A stretch of DNA of 64,000 nucleotides from Burkholderiaceae bacterium (GCA_019232795.1 JAFANH010000027.1:1-64000); one strand, 5' to 3'; positions 45,229 to 54,416 are shown, counted from the first letter of the stretch. A program made the numbers and translations. The notes: generated from the sequence alone by a model not told the origin.

Positions 45229-45347
45229 CCCCCTCTCCCGCATGCGGGAGAGGGGTAGGGGAGAGGGTGAACGTCAAGACATACGGCTCGCTTCCCTCTG
45301 CTTACCCTCTCCCCCGGCCTCTCTCCCACCTTGTGGGCGAGGGGAGT
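45229..45347. repeat. Intergenic repeat family A, copy 3
   Basis: Two facing arms (CCCCTCTCCCGCATGCGGG... and ...CCACCTTGTGGGCGAGGGG) between the convergent selD and egtB genes, closely similar to 838-947 including the GGGGTAGGGGAGAGGGTG joint. The hairpins could double as a bidirectional terminator. Confidence 0.8.
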
Positions 45348-45365
45348 GAATGGAGCTGGCGCAGC

Positions 45366-46634
45366 CTAAGTTGATTTTGCCAACCTGACCCCACTGAATT
45401 GCCAACGCGCCGTCGCCGGAAAGAAATTCCGGTAACTGGCGCGCGCATGGTCAACCGGCGTCGAACAAGACGAGCCGCGCAGCACATACTGGTTGCTCAT
45501 GAATTTGCCGTTGTATTCGCCGATGGCCCCGGCGGCCGGCGCATAGCCGGGGTAGGGCGCGTAGCTGCTGGAAGTCCATTGCCAAGCCGCGCCAAACAGT
45601 TGCGACAAACCCGCTTGTCGTGTTGTCTGCGGATGCAGGCCGGAGTTTGCGCCGGGACTTGATTTTGCGGCAGCCAACTCCCATTCGAACTCGGTAGGCA
45701 GGCGCGCGCCGGCCCAGCGCGCATAGGCATCGGCTTCGAAGTAAGACAGATGCACGGCCGGCGCGTGCGGCTCGAGCTTTTGCAAACCGTATAGCGTGAA
45801 CTCGGACCACCCCACAGCATCGCTCTGCCAGTACAGGGGCAGCTGCAGGCCGTTGTTGCGCACCCAGTCCCAGCCTTCCGAGAGCCACAAGGCCGGATCG
45901 CGGTAGCCTCCGGCATCGACAAAGGCCGCATATTCCGCATTGGTGACCAGACGCGACGCCAGCGAGAACCGTTCGACGAACTGGCGGTGTCGCGGCTGTT
46001 CGTTGTCGAAGCAAAAGCCATCGCCCGCATGGCCAATTTCCACCACGCCGGCATCGAAGGGCAACCAGGTCAGCGCGGCGGCAGGGGCACTGTGGCCGCC
46101 ACTGTTGCTATTGCGGGCATAGGCCGGAAACAGCGGGTTCATCGCCAGCAAATGCTTGATGTCGGTCAGGATCAATTCCTGGTGCTGCTGCTCGTGCTGC
46201 AGGCCCAGTTCCACCAGTGCGGCCAGTTCCGGTACATCGCTCTGCAGGTGTTCCAACAGGACGCCCATGCGCGCATCGACGTTGTGGCGGTACGCCAGCA
46301 CTTCATCGGTCGACGGGCGTGTCAGCAAGCCGCGCTGCGCGCGCGGATGCTTGTCGCCGACGCCGTTGTAATAGGAATTGAACAGGACCCGAAACGCACC
46401 ATTGTGCGGACGGAAGTCTCGCTCGAAACGTTCCAGGATGAAGGTTTCGAAGAACCAGGTGGTATGCGCCATATGCCACTTGACCGGGCTGGCGTCGGGC
46501 ATCGATTGCGCGCAGCAATCTTCCTCGGACAAGGGCTTGGCCAGTTCTACCGTGCGCTTGCGTACCCCATAAAAGCGCGACAGCAGCGCGTTCGATGCGG
46601 CCGCGAGCGACGGTGCCGCCTGCACGTCCATCAT
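45366..46634 (-). CDS. egtB: Ergothioneine biosynthesis protein EgtB (or SenA-like) sulfoxide/selenoxide synthase
   Basis: 422 aa. An N-terminal DinB-like domain provides the Fe(II) histidines: VKWHMAHTTWFFETF (about 52-65) and H147, H151 in LQHEQQHQE. A C-terminal FGE/sulfatase-modifying domain follows (about 215-422), with LPTEFEWELAA and the NFFPATARWQFSGVRLAK end. EgtB joins a thiol donor to trimethylhistidine oxidatively; SenA homologues use a selenosugar instead. Start 46634 overlaps the egtD stop (ATGA). The frame open to 46886 overlaps egtD and is not credible. The selD gene next door makes the donor worth testing. Confidence 0.9.
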   Translation of the reverse strand: MMDVQAAPSLAAASNALLSRFYGVRKRTVELAKPLSEEDCCAQSMPDASPVKWHMAHTTWFFETFILERFERDFRPHNGAFRVLFNSYYNGVGDKHPRAQRGLLTRPSTDEVLAYRHNVDARMGVLLEHLQSDVPELAALVELGLQHEQQHQELILTDIKHLLAMNPLFPAYARNSNSGGHSAPAAALTWLPFDAGVVEIGHAGDGFCFDNEQPRHRQFVERFSLASRLVTNAEYAAFVDAGGYRDPALWLSEGWDWVRNNGLQLPLYWQSDAVGWSEFTLYGLQKLEPHAPAVHLSYFEADAYARWAGARLPTEFEWELAAAKSSPGANSGLHPQTTRQAGLSQLFGAAWQWTSSSYAPYPGYAPAAGAIGEYNGKFMSNQYVLRGSSCSTPVDHARASYRNFFPATARWQFSGVRLAKST

Positions 46635-47602
46635 TCCGCCGCCGCGTGACACAGCAGGAACCAGCCGCTGGCGTCGCTCCAGGTGCGCACCTTGCCGAAT
46701 CCGGCTTCCGCCAGCAGGTTCAGGAAGCCTTCCCTGGTGTACTTGTAGCTGTTCTCGGTGTGGATGCTTTCGCCGGGCGCGAACAGGCGCTGGCCGCCGC
46801 GCCAATTCACCGCCACCGCATGGCGCGCCACAAGATGCATTTCGATGCGGCTTTGCGTGACGTCGAAAAAGCTGCGGTGCAGCCACTCGCGCACGTCGAA
46901 ATCGGCGTCGAGCAGACGGTTCACATGCTGCAAGAGATTGAGGTTGAAGGCGGCAGTGACGCCGATGGCGTCGTTATAGGCCGCATCGAGTAGGCGCGTG
47001 TTCTTGACCAGGTCGACGCCGATCAGCAGGCCGCCGTTTGCATGGGTCTGGCATTCATGCCGCAGGCGGCGCAGGAATTGCAGCGCCTGGGTGGGCGTGA
47101 AATTGCCGATCGAAGAGCCGGGGTAGAAGAACAGGCGCCGCTCGCGCCGCACGCTCAGAGGCAGGTTGAGCGAACCGGAAAAATCAAGCTGCAACTCCAG
47201 CATGTCGATCTGCGGGAAACGCAGCCGCAACTGGCTGACCGCGTCGTGCAGAAATTCGCCGGAAATATCAATCGCCACGTATTGCCCGGGGCGCAGCACC
47301 GGGAACAGGCGTGCCGCTTTCGCGCAATTGCCGGCGCCGAGATCGATCAGCGTGCTGCCGCGTCCCACGGTGCGCGCGATCTCGTCCAGATGCTCCTCGA
47401 AGATCGCGGCTTCCGTGCGCGTCGGATAATATTCCGGCAGGCAGCAGATCGCTTCGAACAGCTTTGAACCCAGCGCGTCGTACAGGTACTTGGCCGAGAC
47501 GCGCGCCGGCTGCGCCAGCAAACCCGCACTCAAATGACGCATCTCGATAGGCTCGTCATCGTGCCTCGGGTGATTCAGTATCTTTGCGGTTTGTGCCAGC
47601 AT
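46631..47602 (-). CDS. egtD: L-histidine N-alpha-methyltransferase EgtD
   Basis: 323 aa, usual EgtD length. It trimethylates histidine to hercynine with three SAM molecules. Conserved parts: LPEYYPTRTEAAIF, the SAM-binding DLGAGNCAKAARLF, YVAIDISGEFL, FFYPGSSIGNFTP, and the C-terminal GESIHTENSYKYTREGF. It lies first in a two-gene operon with egtB (4-bp overlap), the short ergothioneine operon type common in Proteobacteria without egtA/C/E. Confidence 0.95.
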   Translation of the reverse strand: MLAQTAKILNHPRHDDEPIEMRHLSAGLLAQPARVSAKYLYDALGSKLFEAICCLPEYYPTRTEAAIFEEHLDEIARTVGRGSTLIDLGAGNCAKAARLFPVLRPGQYVAIDISGEFLHDAVSQLRLRFPQIDMLELQLDFSGSLNLPLSVRRERRLFFYPGSSIGNFTPTQALQFLRRLRHECQTHANGGLLIGVDLVKNTRLLDAAYNDAIGVTAAFNLNLLQHVNRLLDADFDVREWLHRSFFDVTQSRIEMHLVARHAVAVNWRGGQRLFAPGESIHTENSYKYTREGFLNLLAEAGFGKVRTWSDASGWFLLCHAAAE

Positions 47603-47821
47603 CTGCGCACCTGAAGTTCATGCTTCACGTTCGTAAAAAAAGCGGAAGCGCTGTCGAAGGGGGAGCGGCTATCATAGACAAAAAAATCGCGCGCTGCCGA
47701 GATACTTTTGTAAATTGTCGGTGCGCAATAAATATCATTAAAATGTCACATAAGTGTCACGTACTTGGCACGCTAAAATACGAAAATTCGGTCAAATAAT
47801 TTCTCAAAAAAAAGGTTGCAC

Positions 47822-48682
47822 ATGTCCATTTCTTCGACTTTGTCAAAATTGATTGTTGCCGTTGCGCTCTTGTCTGCCTCGGCAGTCGGCTTCGCGCAAC
47901 AAGTGCTGCGGGTCTCCGCCATCCCCGACGAATCGCCGACCGAATTGCAGCGCAAATTCAAGCCTCTGGGCGATTACCTGGAACAGAAAACCGGCATGAA
48001 GGTCAGCTTCGTACCCGTGACAGACTACGCCGCCACGGTCGAAGGTCTGGCCACCAACAAGCTCGACATGGTATGGCTGGGCGGCTTCACCTTCGTGCAG
48101 GCCAAGGTGCGCAGCAAGGGGCAGGTGATTCCGCTCGTCCAGCGCGAGGAAGACGCGAACTTCCATTCAGTGTTCGTCACTGCCGACAAGGATATCCACA
48201 CGCTGGCTGACCTCAAGGGCAAGACCTTTTCCTTCGGCGCGGAGTCTTCGACCTCGGGTCACCTGATGCCGCGCTACTATCTGATGGCAGCCCACATCAA
48301 TCCGGACAGCGACCTGCGCCGCATTGCCTATTCGGGCGCGCACGACGCCACCGCGGCGGCCGTGGCCGGCGGCAAGGTCGATGCCGGCGCGCTCAACATC
48401 TCGGTGTGGGAAAAGCTGGTGGCCGAAGGCAAGATCAATCCCAATGAAGTGCACGTGTTCTACACCACGCCCGGCTACTTCGATTACAACTGGAGCGTGC
48501 GTGCCGACATGAATCCGGCTCTGCGCCAGAAGCTGACCGACGCCTTTCTCGCGCTCGATAAGAGTACCCCGCAGGGCAAGGAAATCCTGGAATTGCAGCG
48601 CGCTACGCGTTTCATTCCCACCAAGGCGGAAAACTATGCGGCTATCGAGGCGGCGGCGCATAGCGCTGGGCTGCTGAAGTAG
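47822..48682 (+). CDS. PhnD-like periplasmic binding protein, putative selenate ABC transporter component
   Basis: 286 aa with a Sec signal (LIVAVALLSASAVGFAQ). The start of the mature part, VLRVSAIPDESPTELQRKFKPLGDYLE, with VPVTDYAATVEGLATNKLDMVWLGGFTFVQA, matches the PhnD-type subfamily that is annotated as selenate-binding because it co-occurs with selD. No permease or ATPase gene is adjacent, so it must use a transporter elsewhere. It is divergent from egtD across 219 bp. ATG 47822 with AGG upstream is preferred over the TTG at 47816. Phosphonate or phosphite binding is the alternative. Confidence 0.83.
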   Translation: MSISSTLSKLIVAVALLSASAVGFAQQVLRVSAIPDESPTELQRKFKPLGDYLEQKTGMKVSFVPVTDYAATVEGLATNKLDMVWLGGFTFVQAKVRSKGQVIPLVQREEDANFHSVFVTADKDIHTLADLKGKTFSFGAESSTSGHLMPRYYLMAAHINPDSDLRRIAYSGAHDATAAAVAGGKVDAGALNISVWEKLVAEGKINPNEVHVFYTTPGYFDYNWSVRADMNPALRQKLTDAFLALDKSTPQGKEILELQRATRFIPTKAENYAAIEAAAHSAGLLK

Positions 48683-48779
48683 GAACTATTTCGGTAAATG
48701 ATAAACATAAAGTCGATGCAAGAAATCAAGAGTAAGATCCATTGCGGGCGGGTACGTTTATAGTCACTATCACTTACCC

Positions 48780-48862
48780 CGTCGTTCCCGCGTAGGCGGG
48801 AACCCATAAGCCGTGTGCACGTCCATACTCAGTATGGGTTCCCGCTTTCGCGGGAACGACAG
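48780..48862. repeat. Intergenic repeat family B, copy 3
   Basis: CGTCGTTCCCGCG... and ...CGCGGGAACGACAGG arms, between the binding-protein gene and the RegA-like gene. A 35-40 bp left flank with GCGGGCGGGTACG resembles the flank of copy 1, extending the repeat unit. Confidence 0.8.
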
Positions 48863-48867
48863 GGAGT

Positions 48868-49404
48868 TTATTGTGCGCTGGGTTTTTTCAATAGCTTGCG
48901 CTGCAACGTTCGCCTATGCATGTTCAGCGCGCGCGCAGTAGATGAGATATTCCCGCGGTGCTCGGCCAGCACGCGCTGTATGTGTTCCCATTCCAGTCTA
49001 TCCACCGACATCAGCGTGGTATCGGGCGCCGCCGTTGCCGAACTGACGGCAGCATCGCCGGTTTGCAGGGCAGACAGTATCGACTCTATCGTCGCCGGCT
49101 TGGCCAGGTAATCGTCGGCGCCCAGCTTCACCGCCTGCACCGTGGTGGCGATGCTGGCGTAGCCGGTCAGCACCAGCATGCGCGCCTGCGGCAAGGCTTG
49201 GCGCAGCGGCGCAATCCATTGCAGGCCCGAATCCTGTTCCAGGTGCAAATCGATCGTCACGTAATCGAAGGGGCCGGCCTGTGCCAACGCCAGCGCAGCG
49301 GCGCCGGTGTGGGCGACCGTGGCCTCGAAGCCGCGCCGCGTGAGCGAGCGCGCCAGCGTGGCGGCAAAGATGTCGTTGTCGTCGAGGACAAGAAAGCGTT
49401 TCAT
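48868..49404 (-). CDS. RegA/PrrA/ActR-like response regulator
   Basis: 178 aa. Receiver domain (about 3-115): FLVLDDNDIFAATLARSL, phospho-acceptor Asp in YVTIDLHLEQDSGLQW, LTGYASIATTVQAVKLGADDYLAKPA. A Fis-type helix-turn-helix ends the protein (LEWEHIQRVLAEHRGNISSTARALNMHRRTLQRKL). The length and this HTH are characteristic of RegA, the redox-responsive global regulator of respiration, nitrogen and carbon metabolism. It overlaps the sensor gene by 4 bp. Confidence 0.92.
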   Translation of the reverse strand: MKRFLVLDDNDIFAATLARSLTRRGFEATVAHTGAAALALAQAGPFDYVTIDLHLEQDSGLQWIAPLRQALPQARMLVLTGYASIATTVQAVKLGADDYLAKPATIESILSALQTGDAAVSSATAAPDTTLMSVDRLEWEHIQRVLAEHRGNISSTARALNMHRRTLQRKLLKKPSAQ

Positions 49405-50666
49405 GTTGCCACTACCGGCAAGGTGAGCTTGGCCGTGGTGCCGCCAGGTTGCGATTGCAAGGCGATCTCGGCGCCGATGCGGCGCGCCGTGGCGTAGGCG
49501 AGCAGCAAGCCTATGCCTTGGCCGTTCGAACTGCTTTCCACTTGCTCATAGCCGAGGCGCGGCAAAAGAGCGGCGGCAATGCCGGGGCCCTGATCGATCA
49601 CTTGAATCTGCGTGCGGCCGTTGAGATACGACGCGGTCACGCGCACGGCGTTCGCAGCACCTGCCTGGGCGGCGTTGTCAAGCAGGGTGGTCAGAATCTG
49701 CGCGACCGACAGACTGTGTTCGATGTGCGTCCGGTCGACGTCGAGCGCGGTTTCGATGCGTGTGGCCGGATGGCGCAAACGCCAGTCGGCAATGCACTGC
49801 TTCAACCAGGCATCCATGGCTACGGAAGTTGTCGCGACGGCGGCGCCGCTGTTCGCGCTCATGCGTCTCAGCGCTTCCTGGCAAAGCGTAATCTGCGCGG
49901 CGATGATCGCAAAATCCTCGTGAAACGGCGCCAGTGCGGCATTATTTTTTGCGGCCTCCGCCAAGTCACCGGCAATCAGCGCCACCGTACCCAGCGGCGT
50001 GCCCATTTCGTGGGCGGCGTTGGCGGCTTGCATGCCGAGCGCGCTCAGGCGTTCCTGCTCCAGGTGGCGCTCGCGCGCGGCGGCCAATTGCGCATCGCGC
50101 TCGCGCAAGGCGCGCGACAGCCGGGCCACAAACCAGGTGATCAGGGCGGCCGATACCGCGAAATTGGCCCACATGCCAGCCAGATGGTAAGCGATGGCGC
50201 GCTCCGGGTCGTTCATGTGCAGCGGAACAAAATGACGCACCATCGGATTGCCCATCATGCCCCCCATCAGCGAATAGGCGGCAACCGCCAGCGCCGTCAG
50301 GCAAAGCGCGTAACGCCAAGGCAGCAGTGCTGCGCCCACGGCCAGCGCCGGCAGGTAGAAAGACGCAAATGGATTGGTGGCGCCGCCCGAAAAATACAGC
50401 AGGACCGACAACGCGGCAACGTCGGCCAGCAACTGCAAAAACAATTCGGGATTGCCGGCCGGCTGCCGCTTGCGCATGCGCAGCCAGCTCCACAGGTTGA
50501 GCGCCGTCATCGCGGTCAATACCACGAGCAACGGCGGCAGCTGCAATTCGATGCCAAGCCAGAACTGCGCGGCCGCCAGCCCCGCAGCCTGGCACAGCAG
50601 CGCCAGCGTGCGCAGCAGCACGATGGCGCGCAGGGCTTCGTGCTGCGGCAGCAGTTGCGGAAACAT
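49401..50666 (-). CDS. RegB/PrrB-like redox sensor histidine kinase
   Basis: 421 aa. Six membrane helices (about 10-180) contain the quinone-binding heptad GGATNPF at 94-100. The H-box is AHEMGTPLGTVAL with His219, and Cys262 (ITLCQEALRRM) sits where RegB has its redox-active Cys265. The ATPase domain has a DNAAQAG N-box and NGQGIGLLLAYATARR. It should sense ubiquinone redox state and cysteine oxidation and phosphorylate the RegA-like partner. Start 50666 shares its bases with the acetyltransferase stop. Confidence 0.92.
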   Translation of the reverse strand: MFPQLLPQHEALRAIVLLRTLALLCQAAGLAAAQFWLGIELQLPPLLVVLTAMTALNLWSWLRMRKRQPAGNPELFLQLLADVAALSVLLYFSGGATNPFASFYLPALAVGAALLPWRYALCLTALAVAAYSLMGGMMGNPMVRHFVPLHMNDPERAIAYHLAGMWANFAVSAALITWFVARLSRALRERDAQLAAARERHLEQERLSALGMQAANAAHEMGTPLGTVALIAGDLAEAAKNNAALAPFHEDFAIIAAQITLCQEALRRMSANSGAAVATTSVAMDAWLKQCIADWRLRHPATRIETALDVDRTHIEHSLSVAQILTTLLDNAAQAGAANAVRVTASYLNGRTQIQVIDQGPGIAAALLPRLGYEQVESSSNGQGIGLLLAYATARRIGAEIALQSQPGGTTAKLTLPVVAT

Positions 50667-51151
50667 TAGAGCAATAACTCCCAATTGCCGACGTCTATCC
50701 AGCGGTCGAACTTGCGGCCCACCTCGCGGAAATGCGCGACCTTCTGATAACCCAGGCGTTCATGCAGCGCCACGCTGGCTTCGTTCGGCAAGGCGATGCC
50801 GGCAATCACCGCATGCACGTCGCGCAAGCGCAGTTCATCGAGCAGGGCACGCGACAAAACAGAACCGATGCCGCGCCGCGGCCGGTCCTGCGCCACGTAA
50901 ACCGAGCTCTCCACCGTGTAGCGGTAGGCGGCGCGCACGCGCCACTTGGTTGCGTAGGCGTAACCGACGACCGTACCGTTTTCTTCTTCGTAGACCAGCC
51001 ACGGCAGCATCGCCATTACGCCTTGCATGCGCTGAGCCATCTCGTCTGCGCCAACCGGCGCTTCTTCGAAAGAAATGGTAGTGGCCGCGATGTAGTGGTT
51101 GTAGATCGCGCAAATGGCGGGAGCGTCGGCAAGGACAGCGGGACGAATCAT
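50666..51151 (-). CDS. GNAT family N-acetyltransferase (phosphinothricin acetyltransferase-like)
   Basis: 161 aa. It begins MIRPAVLADAPAICAIYNHYI and continues TTISFEEAPV, ATKWRVRAAYRYTVESSVYVAQDRPRRGIGS (with the acetyl-CoA loop RPRRGIG) and ALPNEASVALHERLGYQKVAHF, the standard Pat/Bar/MddA pattern. It acetylates a small amine such as methionine sulfone/sulfoximine or phosphinothricin. Start 51151 gives the canonical N-terminus; the open frame to 51370 is featureless. It is directly upstream of, and overlaps, the RegB-like gene. Confidence 0.9.
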   Translation of the reverse strand: MIRPAVLADAPAICAIYNHYIAATTISFEEAPVGADEMAQRMQGVMAMLPWLVYEEENGTVVGYAYATKWRVRAAYRYTVESSVYVAQDRPRRGIGSVLSRALLDELRLRDVHAVIAGIALPNEASVALHERLGYQKVAHFREVGRKFDRWIDVGNWELLL

Positions 51152-51398
51152 GGGGCAGCGGGCGAAATTGGACACAAAGGCGGACGGAGGCACGGGGCAA
51201 GCGCACAGTGTAGCAGAGCAATATCCCGGGTCGAACCACGTCTTGCCAAAGCGGGGTTTGTAAATGGATTTAAATGAATTTGTTAGGGGCTTGTAACAAA
51301 AGGCAAGCTGGAAGCGGGAAGGGGATTTTGGACGGTAAAATGTCCCCCAATCTCTTACACAAACCGTCACACTCCATCATCTATCAGGGATAGCATCC

Positions 51399-52394
51399 AT
51401 GCAAACCAGTCATCTCCAGGGACCCAAGGCCGACGTCCAAAACATTCCAGCTTTACCGAACGGCGGCCTGCGCTTGGCCACCTGCGTATTTGCAAGTGGT
51501 GCTTCCATCGGTGTGGTGCTGGACGACGGCAAGGTGGTCGATCTGGCAGCCGAAGCGAGCCGCCAGAAGCGCAGCCTGTCCTTTGCGGCGGACGACATGC
51601 TAGCTTTGATCTCTGGCGGCGATGCTGCGTTGGTCGAAGTGAAGGCCGTAGTTGAACAGGCCTTGCGTGACCAAGTACTGCTTCATGGCGTGAACCAGTT
51701 ACGCCTGTTGTCACCGATTCCCCAACCTTGGCGCAACATCTTCTGCGTGGGCTGGAACTACCTCGACCACTTCGAGGAAGGCAAGGAAATGCGCGCCGAC
51801 AAGGGCGTGGACAAGATTCCCGAGAATCCTGTGTTCTTCACCAAGGCCACCAATGTCATGAACGGGCCGTTCGATGCGATTCCGCACGACGCCAGCAATT
51901 CCAACAGCACCGACTGGGAAGCCGAACTGGCCGTGGTGATAGGCAAGCGCGGCCGCAATATCAGCGAAGCGCAAGCCATGGAATACGTCTATGGCTATAG
52001 CGTGTTCAACGACACTTCGGTGCGCGAAGTCCAGCAGAAGCGCCACGGCGGCCAATGGTTCAAGGGCAAGAGTTTGGACGGGCACGGGCCGATGGGGCCG
52101 TGGATCGTGCCGGCCGGCGCCATCGACCTCGACCAGCAGCGCATCATCTGCCGCGTCAACGGCGTGGAAAAGCAAAGCGCCAGTTATCGCCAGATGTATT
52201 TCAAGATCCCGCGCATCATCGCCGAGCTGTCGCGCGGCCTGACGCTGGAACCGGGCGACATCATTTCCACCGGCACTCCCTCGGGCGTGGGTTTCGGCCG
52301 CAAGCCGCCCGAATTCCTGCAGCCGGGCGACGTCATGGAAAGCGAAGTGACGGGAATTGGAATCATTCGCAACAAGATTGAAGCGGAAGATTAA
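51399..52394 (+). CDS. Fumarylacetoacetate hydrolase family protein
   Basis: 331 aa. FAH-fold motifs: IFCVGWNYLDHFEEGKEM, the metal site DWEAELAVVIGKRG, YVYGYSVFNDTSVREVQ, and LEPGDIISTGTPSGVGFG. It is a distant relative of the island's FAH protein (36904) and belongs to the core genome by composition. The acid hydrolysed is unknown. ATG at 51399 is followed by a poorly conserved 30-residue N-terminus. It stands alone between divergent and unrelated genes. Confidence 0.9.
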   Translation: MQTSHLQGPKADVQNIPALPNGGLRLATCVFASGASIGVVLDDGKVVDLAAEASRQKRSLSFAADDMLALISGGDAALVEVKAVVEQALRDQVLLHGVNQLRLLSPIPQPWRNIFCVGWNYLDHFEEGKEMRADKGVDKIPENPVFFTKATNVMNGPFDAIPHDASNSNSTDWEAELAVVIGKRGRNISEAQAMEYVYGYSVFNDTSVREVQQKRHGGQWFKGKSLDGHGPMGPWIVPAGAIDLDQQRIICRVNGVEKQSASYRQMYFKIPRIIAELSRGLTLEPGDIISTGTPSGVGFGRKPPEFLQPGDVMESEVTGIGIIRNKIEAED

Positions 52395-52476
52395 ACGTCG
52401 CTTTTCTGCTGCGCAACAGTCCGAGAAAATGCGGTAAGCTGTACCGTTGCTGATTTCATTTGATGTGGGGCATGCA

Positions 52477-53394
52477 ATGAGTCAGAAAGACGTGCCGGTC
52501 AAGACCGATGCCGGCCTGTGGGAAATCAAGGCGCGCGCGCTGGGTTTGGCGCCGCGCATCCGCACGGCCTTGCTGCTGGTCGATGGCGTCAAGTCCGCTG
52601 CCGAGCTTGAGCGCATGATGGTGGCAGCCGGCGTCACGCCCGGCGCTTTGCAACTCTTGCTCGACAAGGGACTGATCCGCTTTCCCGAGGAACCGACGCG
52701 GCAGATGACTGAACCGGCGCCGGAACATACCGTGCTGTTCGACCCCATGACCATGCCGCGTCCGGCCAACAAGCCGGTGCAGGCTGCCGCCAAACCGCCC
52801 GCACAAGCGGTGCAGAAGGAGCAGCCGGTCAAGGAAGCGCCAATCAAAGAGCCGCAGCATGAACCACTGTCACTGGAAGCCGGCTCCAGCGTATTGGAAA
52901 TTCCCACGCTCTCGGAAATCGAAACCATACTCGGTGTAGCGACCGAACTCGAAATGCAAACCATCATAGGCGTAGCGACCAAGCTGGAGGTGACGCCTCA
53001 ATCCCCTGAGAGCGCCCAGCCGGAGCGTGCCAGGCCGGAGAGCGCGCCGCCACAGAACGCAAGCGCAGCCAAGCCGCCGCCGAAAAAGGAAAGACCCACT
53101 GCCAAAGAGCAGGCTCAACGTACCGTCAAGGCAATCGAGGAGGCGGAAAAGCAGGTCATCTCCACCTCCATCCTGAAAATGAATTTGATCGTCGCGCGCG
53201 CTCACATCGCCAACGCGCTCGACCAGTACCTGGAAGTCGATGGCTATGTGCTCAGGCAAAAAATCGCCGCCTGCGAATCGCGCGGTGATCTGGAGTTGCT
53301 ATTCCCGCTGGTGGAAGCGGCTCTGCACATGAAACTGGAGAAGGCCGCCGTGGCACGGTTGATGGGGATTTCGCGGGCGTTGCTTGAGAGGTAG
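52477..53394 (+). CDS. Hypothetical protein with Pro/Ala/Glu-rich middle
   Basis: 305 aa from ATG 52477 (frame open from 52447). Not recognised. Residues about 10-75 look like a small winged-helix-type fold (ARALGLAPRIRTALLLVDG, VTPGALQLLLDKGLIRF). Residues about 90-215 are low-complexity (KPPAQAV, PQSPESAQPERARPESAPP) with two similar units, LSEIETILGVATELEMQ and MQTIIGVATKLEV. The C-terminus (about 225-305) is helical. Relatives appear in Oxalobacteraceae/Burkholderiales in my recollection of family style only, not checked. No signal peptide or membrane segment. Confidence 0.75.
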   Translation: MSQKDVPVKTDAGLWEIKARALGLAPRIRTALLLVDGVKSAAELERMMVAAGVTPGALQLLLDKGLIRFPEEPTRQMTEPAPEHTVLFDPMTMPRPANKPVQAAAKPPAQAVQKEQPVKEAPIKEPQHEPLSLEAGSSVLEIPTLSEIETILGVATELEMQTIIGVATKLEVTPQSPESAQPERARPESAPPQNASAAKPPPKKERPTAKEQAQRTVKAIEEAEKQVISTSILKMNLIVARAHIANALDQYLEVDGYVLRQKIAACESRGDLELLFPLVEAALHMKLEKAAVARLMGISRALLER

Positions 53395-53420
53395 GGCGGA
53401 AAAGCGTAGCGCATTCCGCC
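53395..53420. repeat. Short palindromic repeat after the hypothetical gene
   Basis: GGCGGAA and TTCCGCC arms around a GCGTAGCGC core. The unit resembles a short palindromic repeat common between proteobacterial genes and may act as a transcript-end hairpin between the convergent genes 52477-53394 and 53497-54360. Confidence 0.55.
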
Positions 53421-53496
53421 GTATGAACATAGTGGCGTAGGCGGTTGGCCGCCCCGCTGTGATGCAATCCCGGCAAAAACGAACCCACGAGTCGAA

Positions 53497-54360
53497 TCAG
53501 GTAGCTTCGCCAACCTTCCGCGCATTCGGCAAAAACCGCGCAATCGTCGTCAGCAATTCATCTTCCGTAACCGGCTTGCCGAGATAGGCATCGCAGCCGG
53601 CCCAGTTGCCGCGCATCTTGTCGAGAGTGGAGGATTTGCTGCTCAGCATGACCACGGCCATGTCTTTGGTTGCGGCATTGCTCTTGATGTTCTTGCACAC
53701 CTGGTAGCCGTCTATGCCCGGCATCATGACGTCGAGGAAGATGCAGGTGTAGCTCTTGGTTTGCGCCATGTCGAGGGCGATCTCGCCGGTTTCGGCGCAG
53801 TCGACGTCGAAGTGGAAGGGCGCCAGCTTGGCGCGCATGAAGGCGCGTATGGTGGCGCTGTCGTCGACCACGAGCACGCTGTCGGTCGGTATCGGCGCGG
53901 TGTGTGCGGGCTCGGATTCTGCCTGGTCTCCCTCGCGGCGCAGAGCCTGGCCATTCCACATCTTTTTTTGTCCGAGCTTGCGCAGGTCGCGCTGCAGCAG
54001 CGCTTCTTCCATGACCGCGTCCATCTGCTCGAATAGACGCATCCAGTGAATGGGCCGTTCCACTTGCGGCCACTCGGTGACGCTCATTGCTTCGGTCTTG
54101 CCGCGCCCGATCAGCACAGCCGGCGCATAGCTGTTCGGCGCGCGTTGGCGCAACAGCGGCAGCGCGTCGGGATTGTCGGCGTTGGCCAGGTAGAGGTCGG
54201 CGCGTTCGCCGGCATTTTCGGCTTCTGCGTAGGAATAGGTGCGGCGGCTGGTGAGGCGGAAAGTGGACAGGAACATCGACTTTTCCACGTCGGAAAAGCC
54301 GATCATTTCAATCACAAAACGGCGTGCGCCGGAATCTTCTGGGTTCGCGGGAGGTATCAT
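53497..54360 (-). CDS. Response regulator with divergent N-terminal domain
   Basis: 287 aa. The C-terminal receiver (about 160-282) is complete: SVLVVDDSATIRAFMRAKL, phospho-Asp in CIFLDVMMPGIDGYQVCKNI, and MLSSKSSTLDKMRGNWAGCDAYLGKPV. The N-terminal half (about 15-125) has the outline of a degenerate receiver or PilZ-like module (RFVIEMIGFSDVEKSMFLSTF, DLYLANADNPDALPLL) without the acidic pocket. No DNA-binding output is present, so it may signal by protein contact, as in twitching or chemotaxis regulators. Partner unknown. Confidence 0.85.
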   Translation of the reverse strand: MIPPANPEDSGARRFVIEMIGFSDVEKSMFLSTFRLTSRRTYSYAEAENAGERADLYLANADNPDALPLLRQRAPNSYAPAVLIGRGKTEAMSVTEWPQVERPIHWMRLFEQMDAVMEEALLQRDLRKLGQKKMWNGQALRREGDQAESEPAHTAPIPTDSVLVVDDSATIRAFMRAKLAPFHFDVDCAETGEIALDMAQTKSYTCIFLDVMMPGIDGYQVCKNIKSNAATKDMAVVMLSSKSSTLDKMRGNWAGCDAYLGKPVTEDELLTTIARFLPNARKVGEAT

Positions 54361-54416
54361 GGGCCGGATCGGTTTGACTCACATCATAGCAGGCTTGCTA
54401 TGGGCAATCAGGCAGC

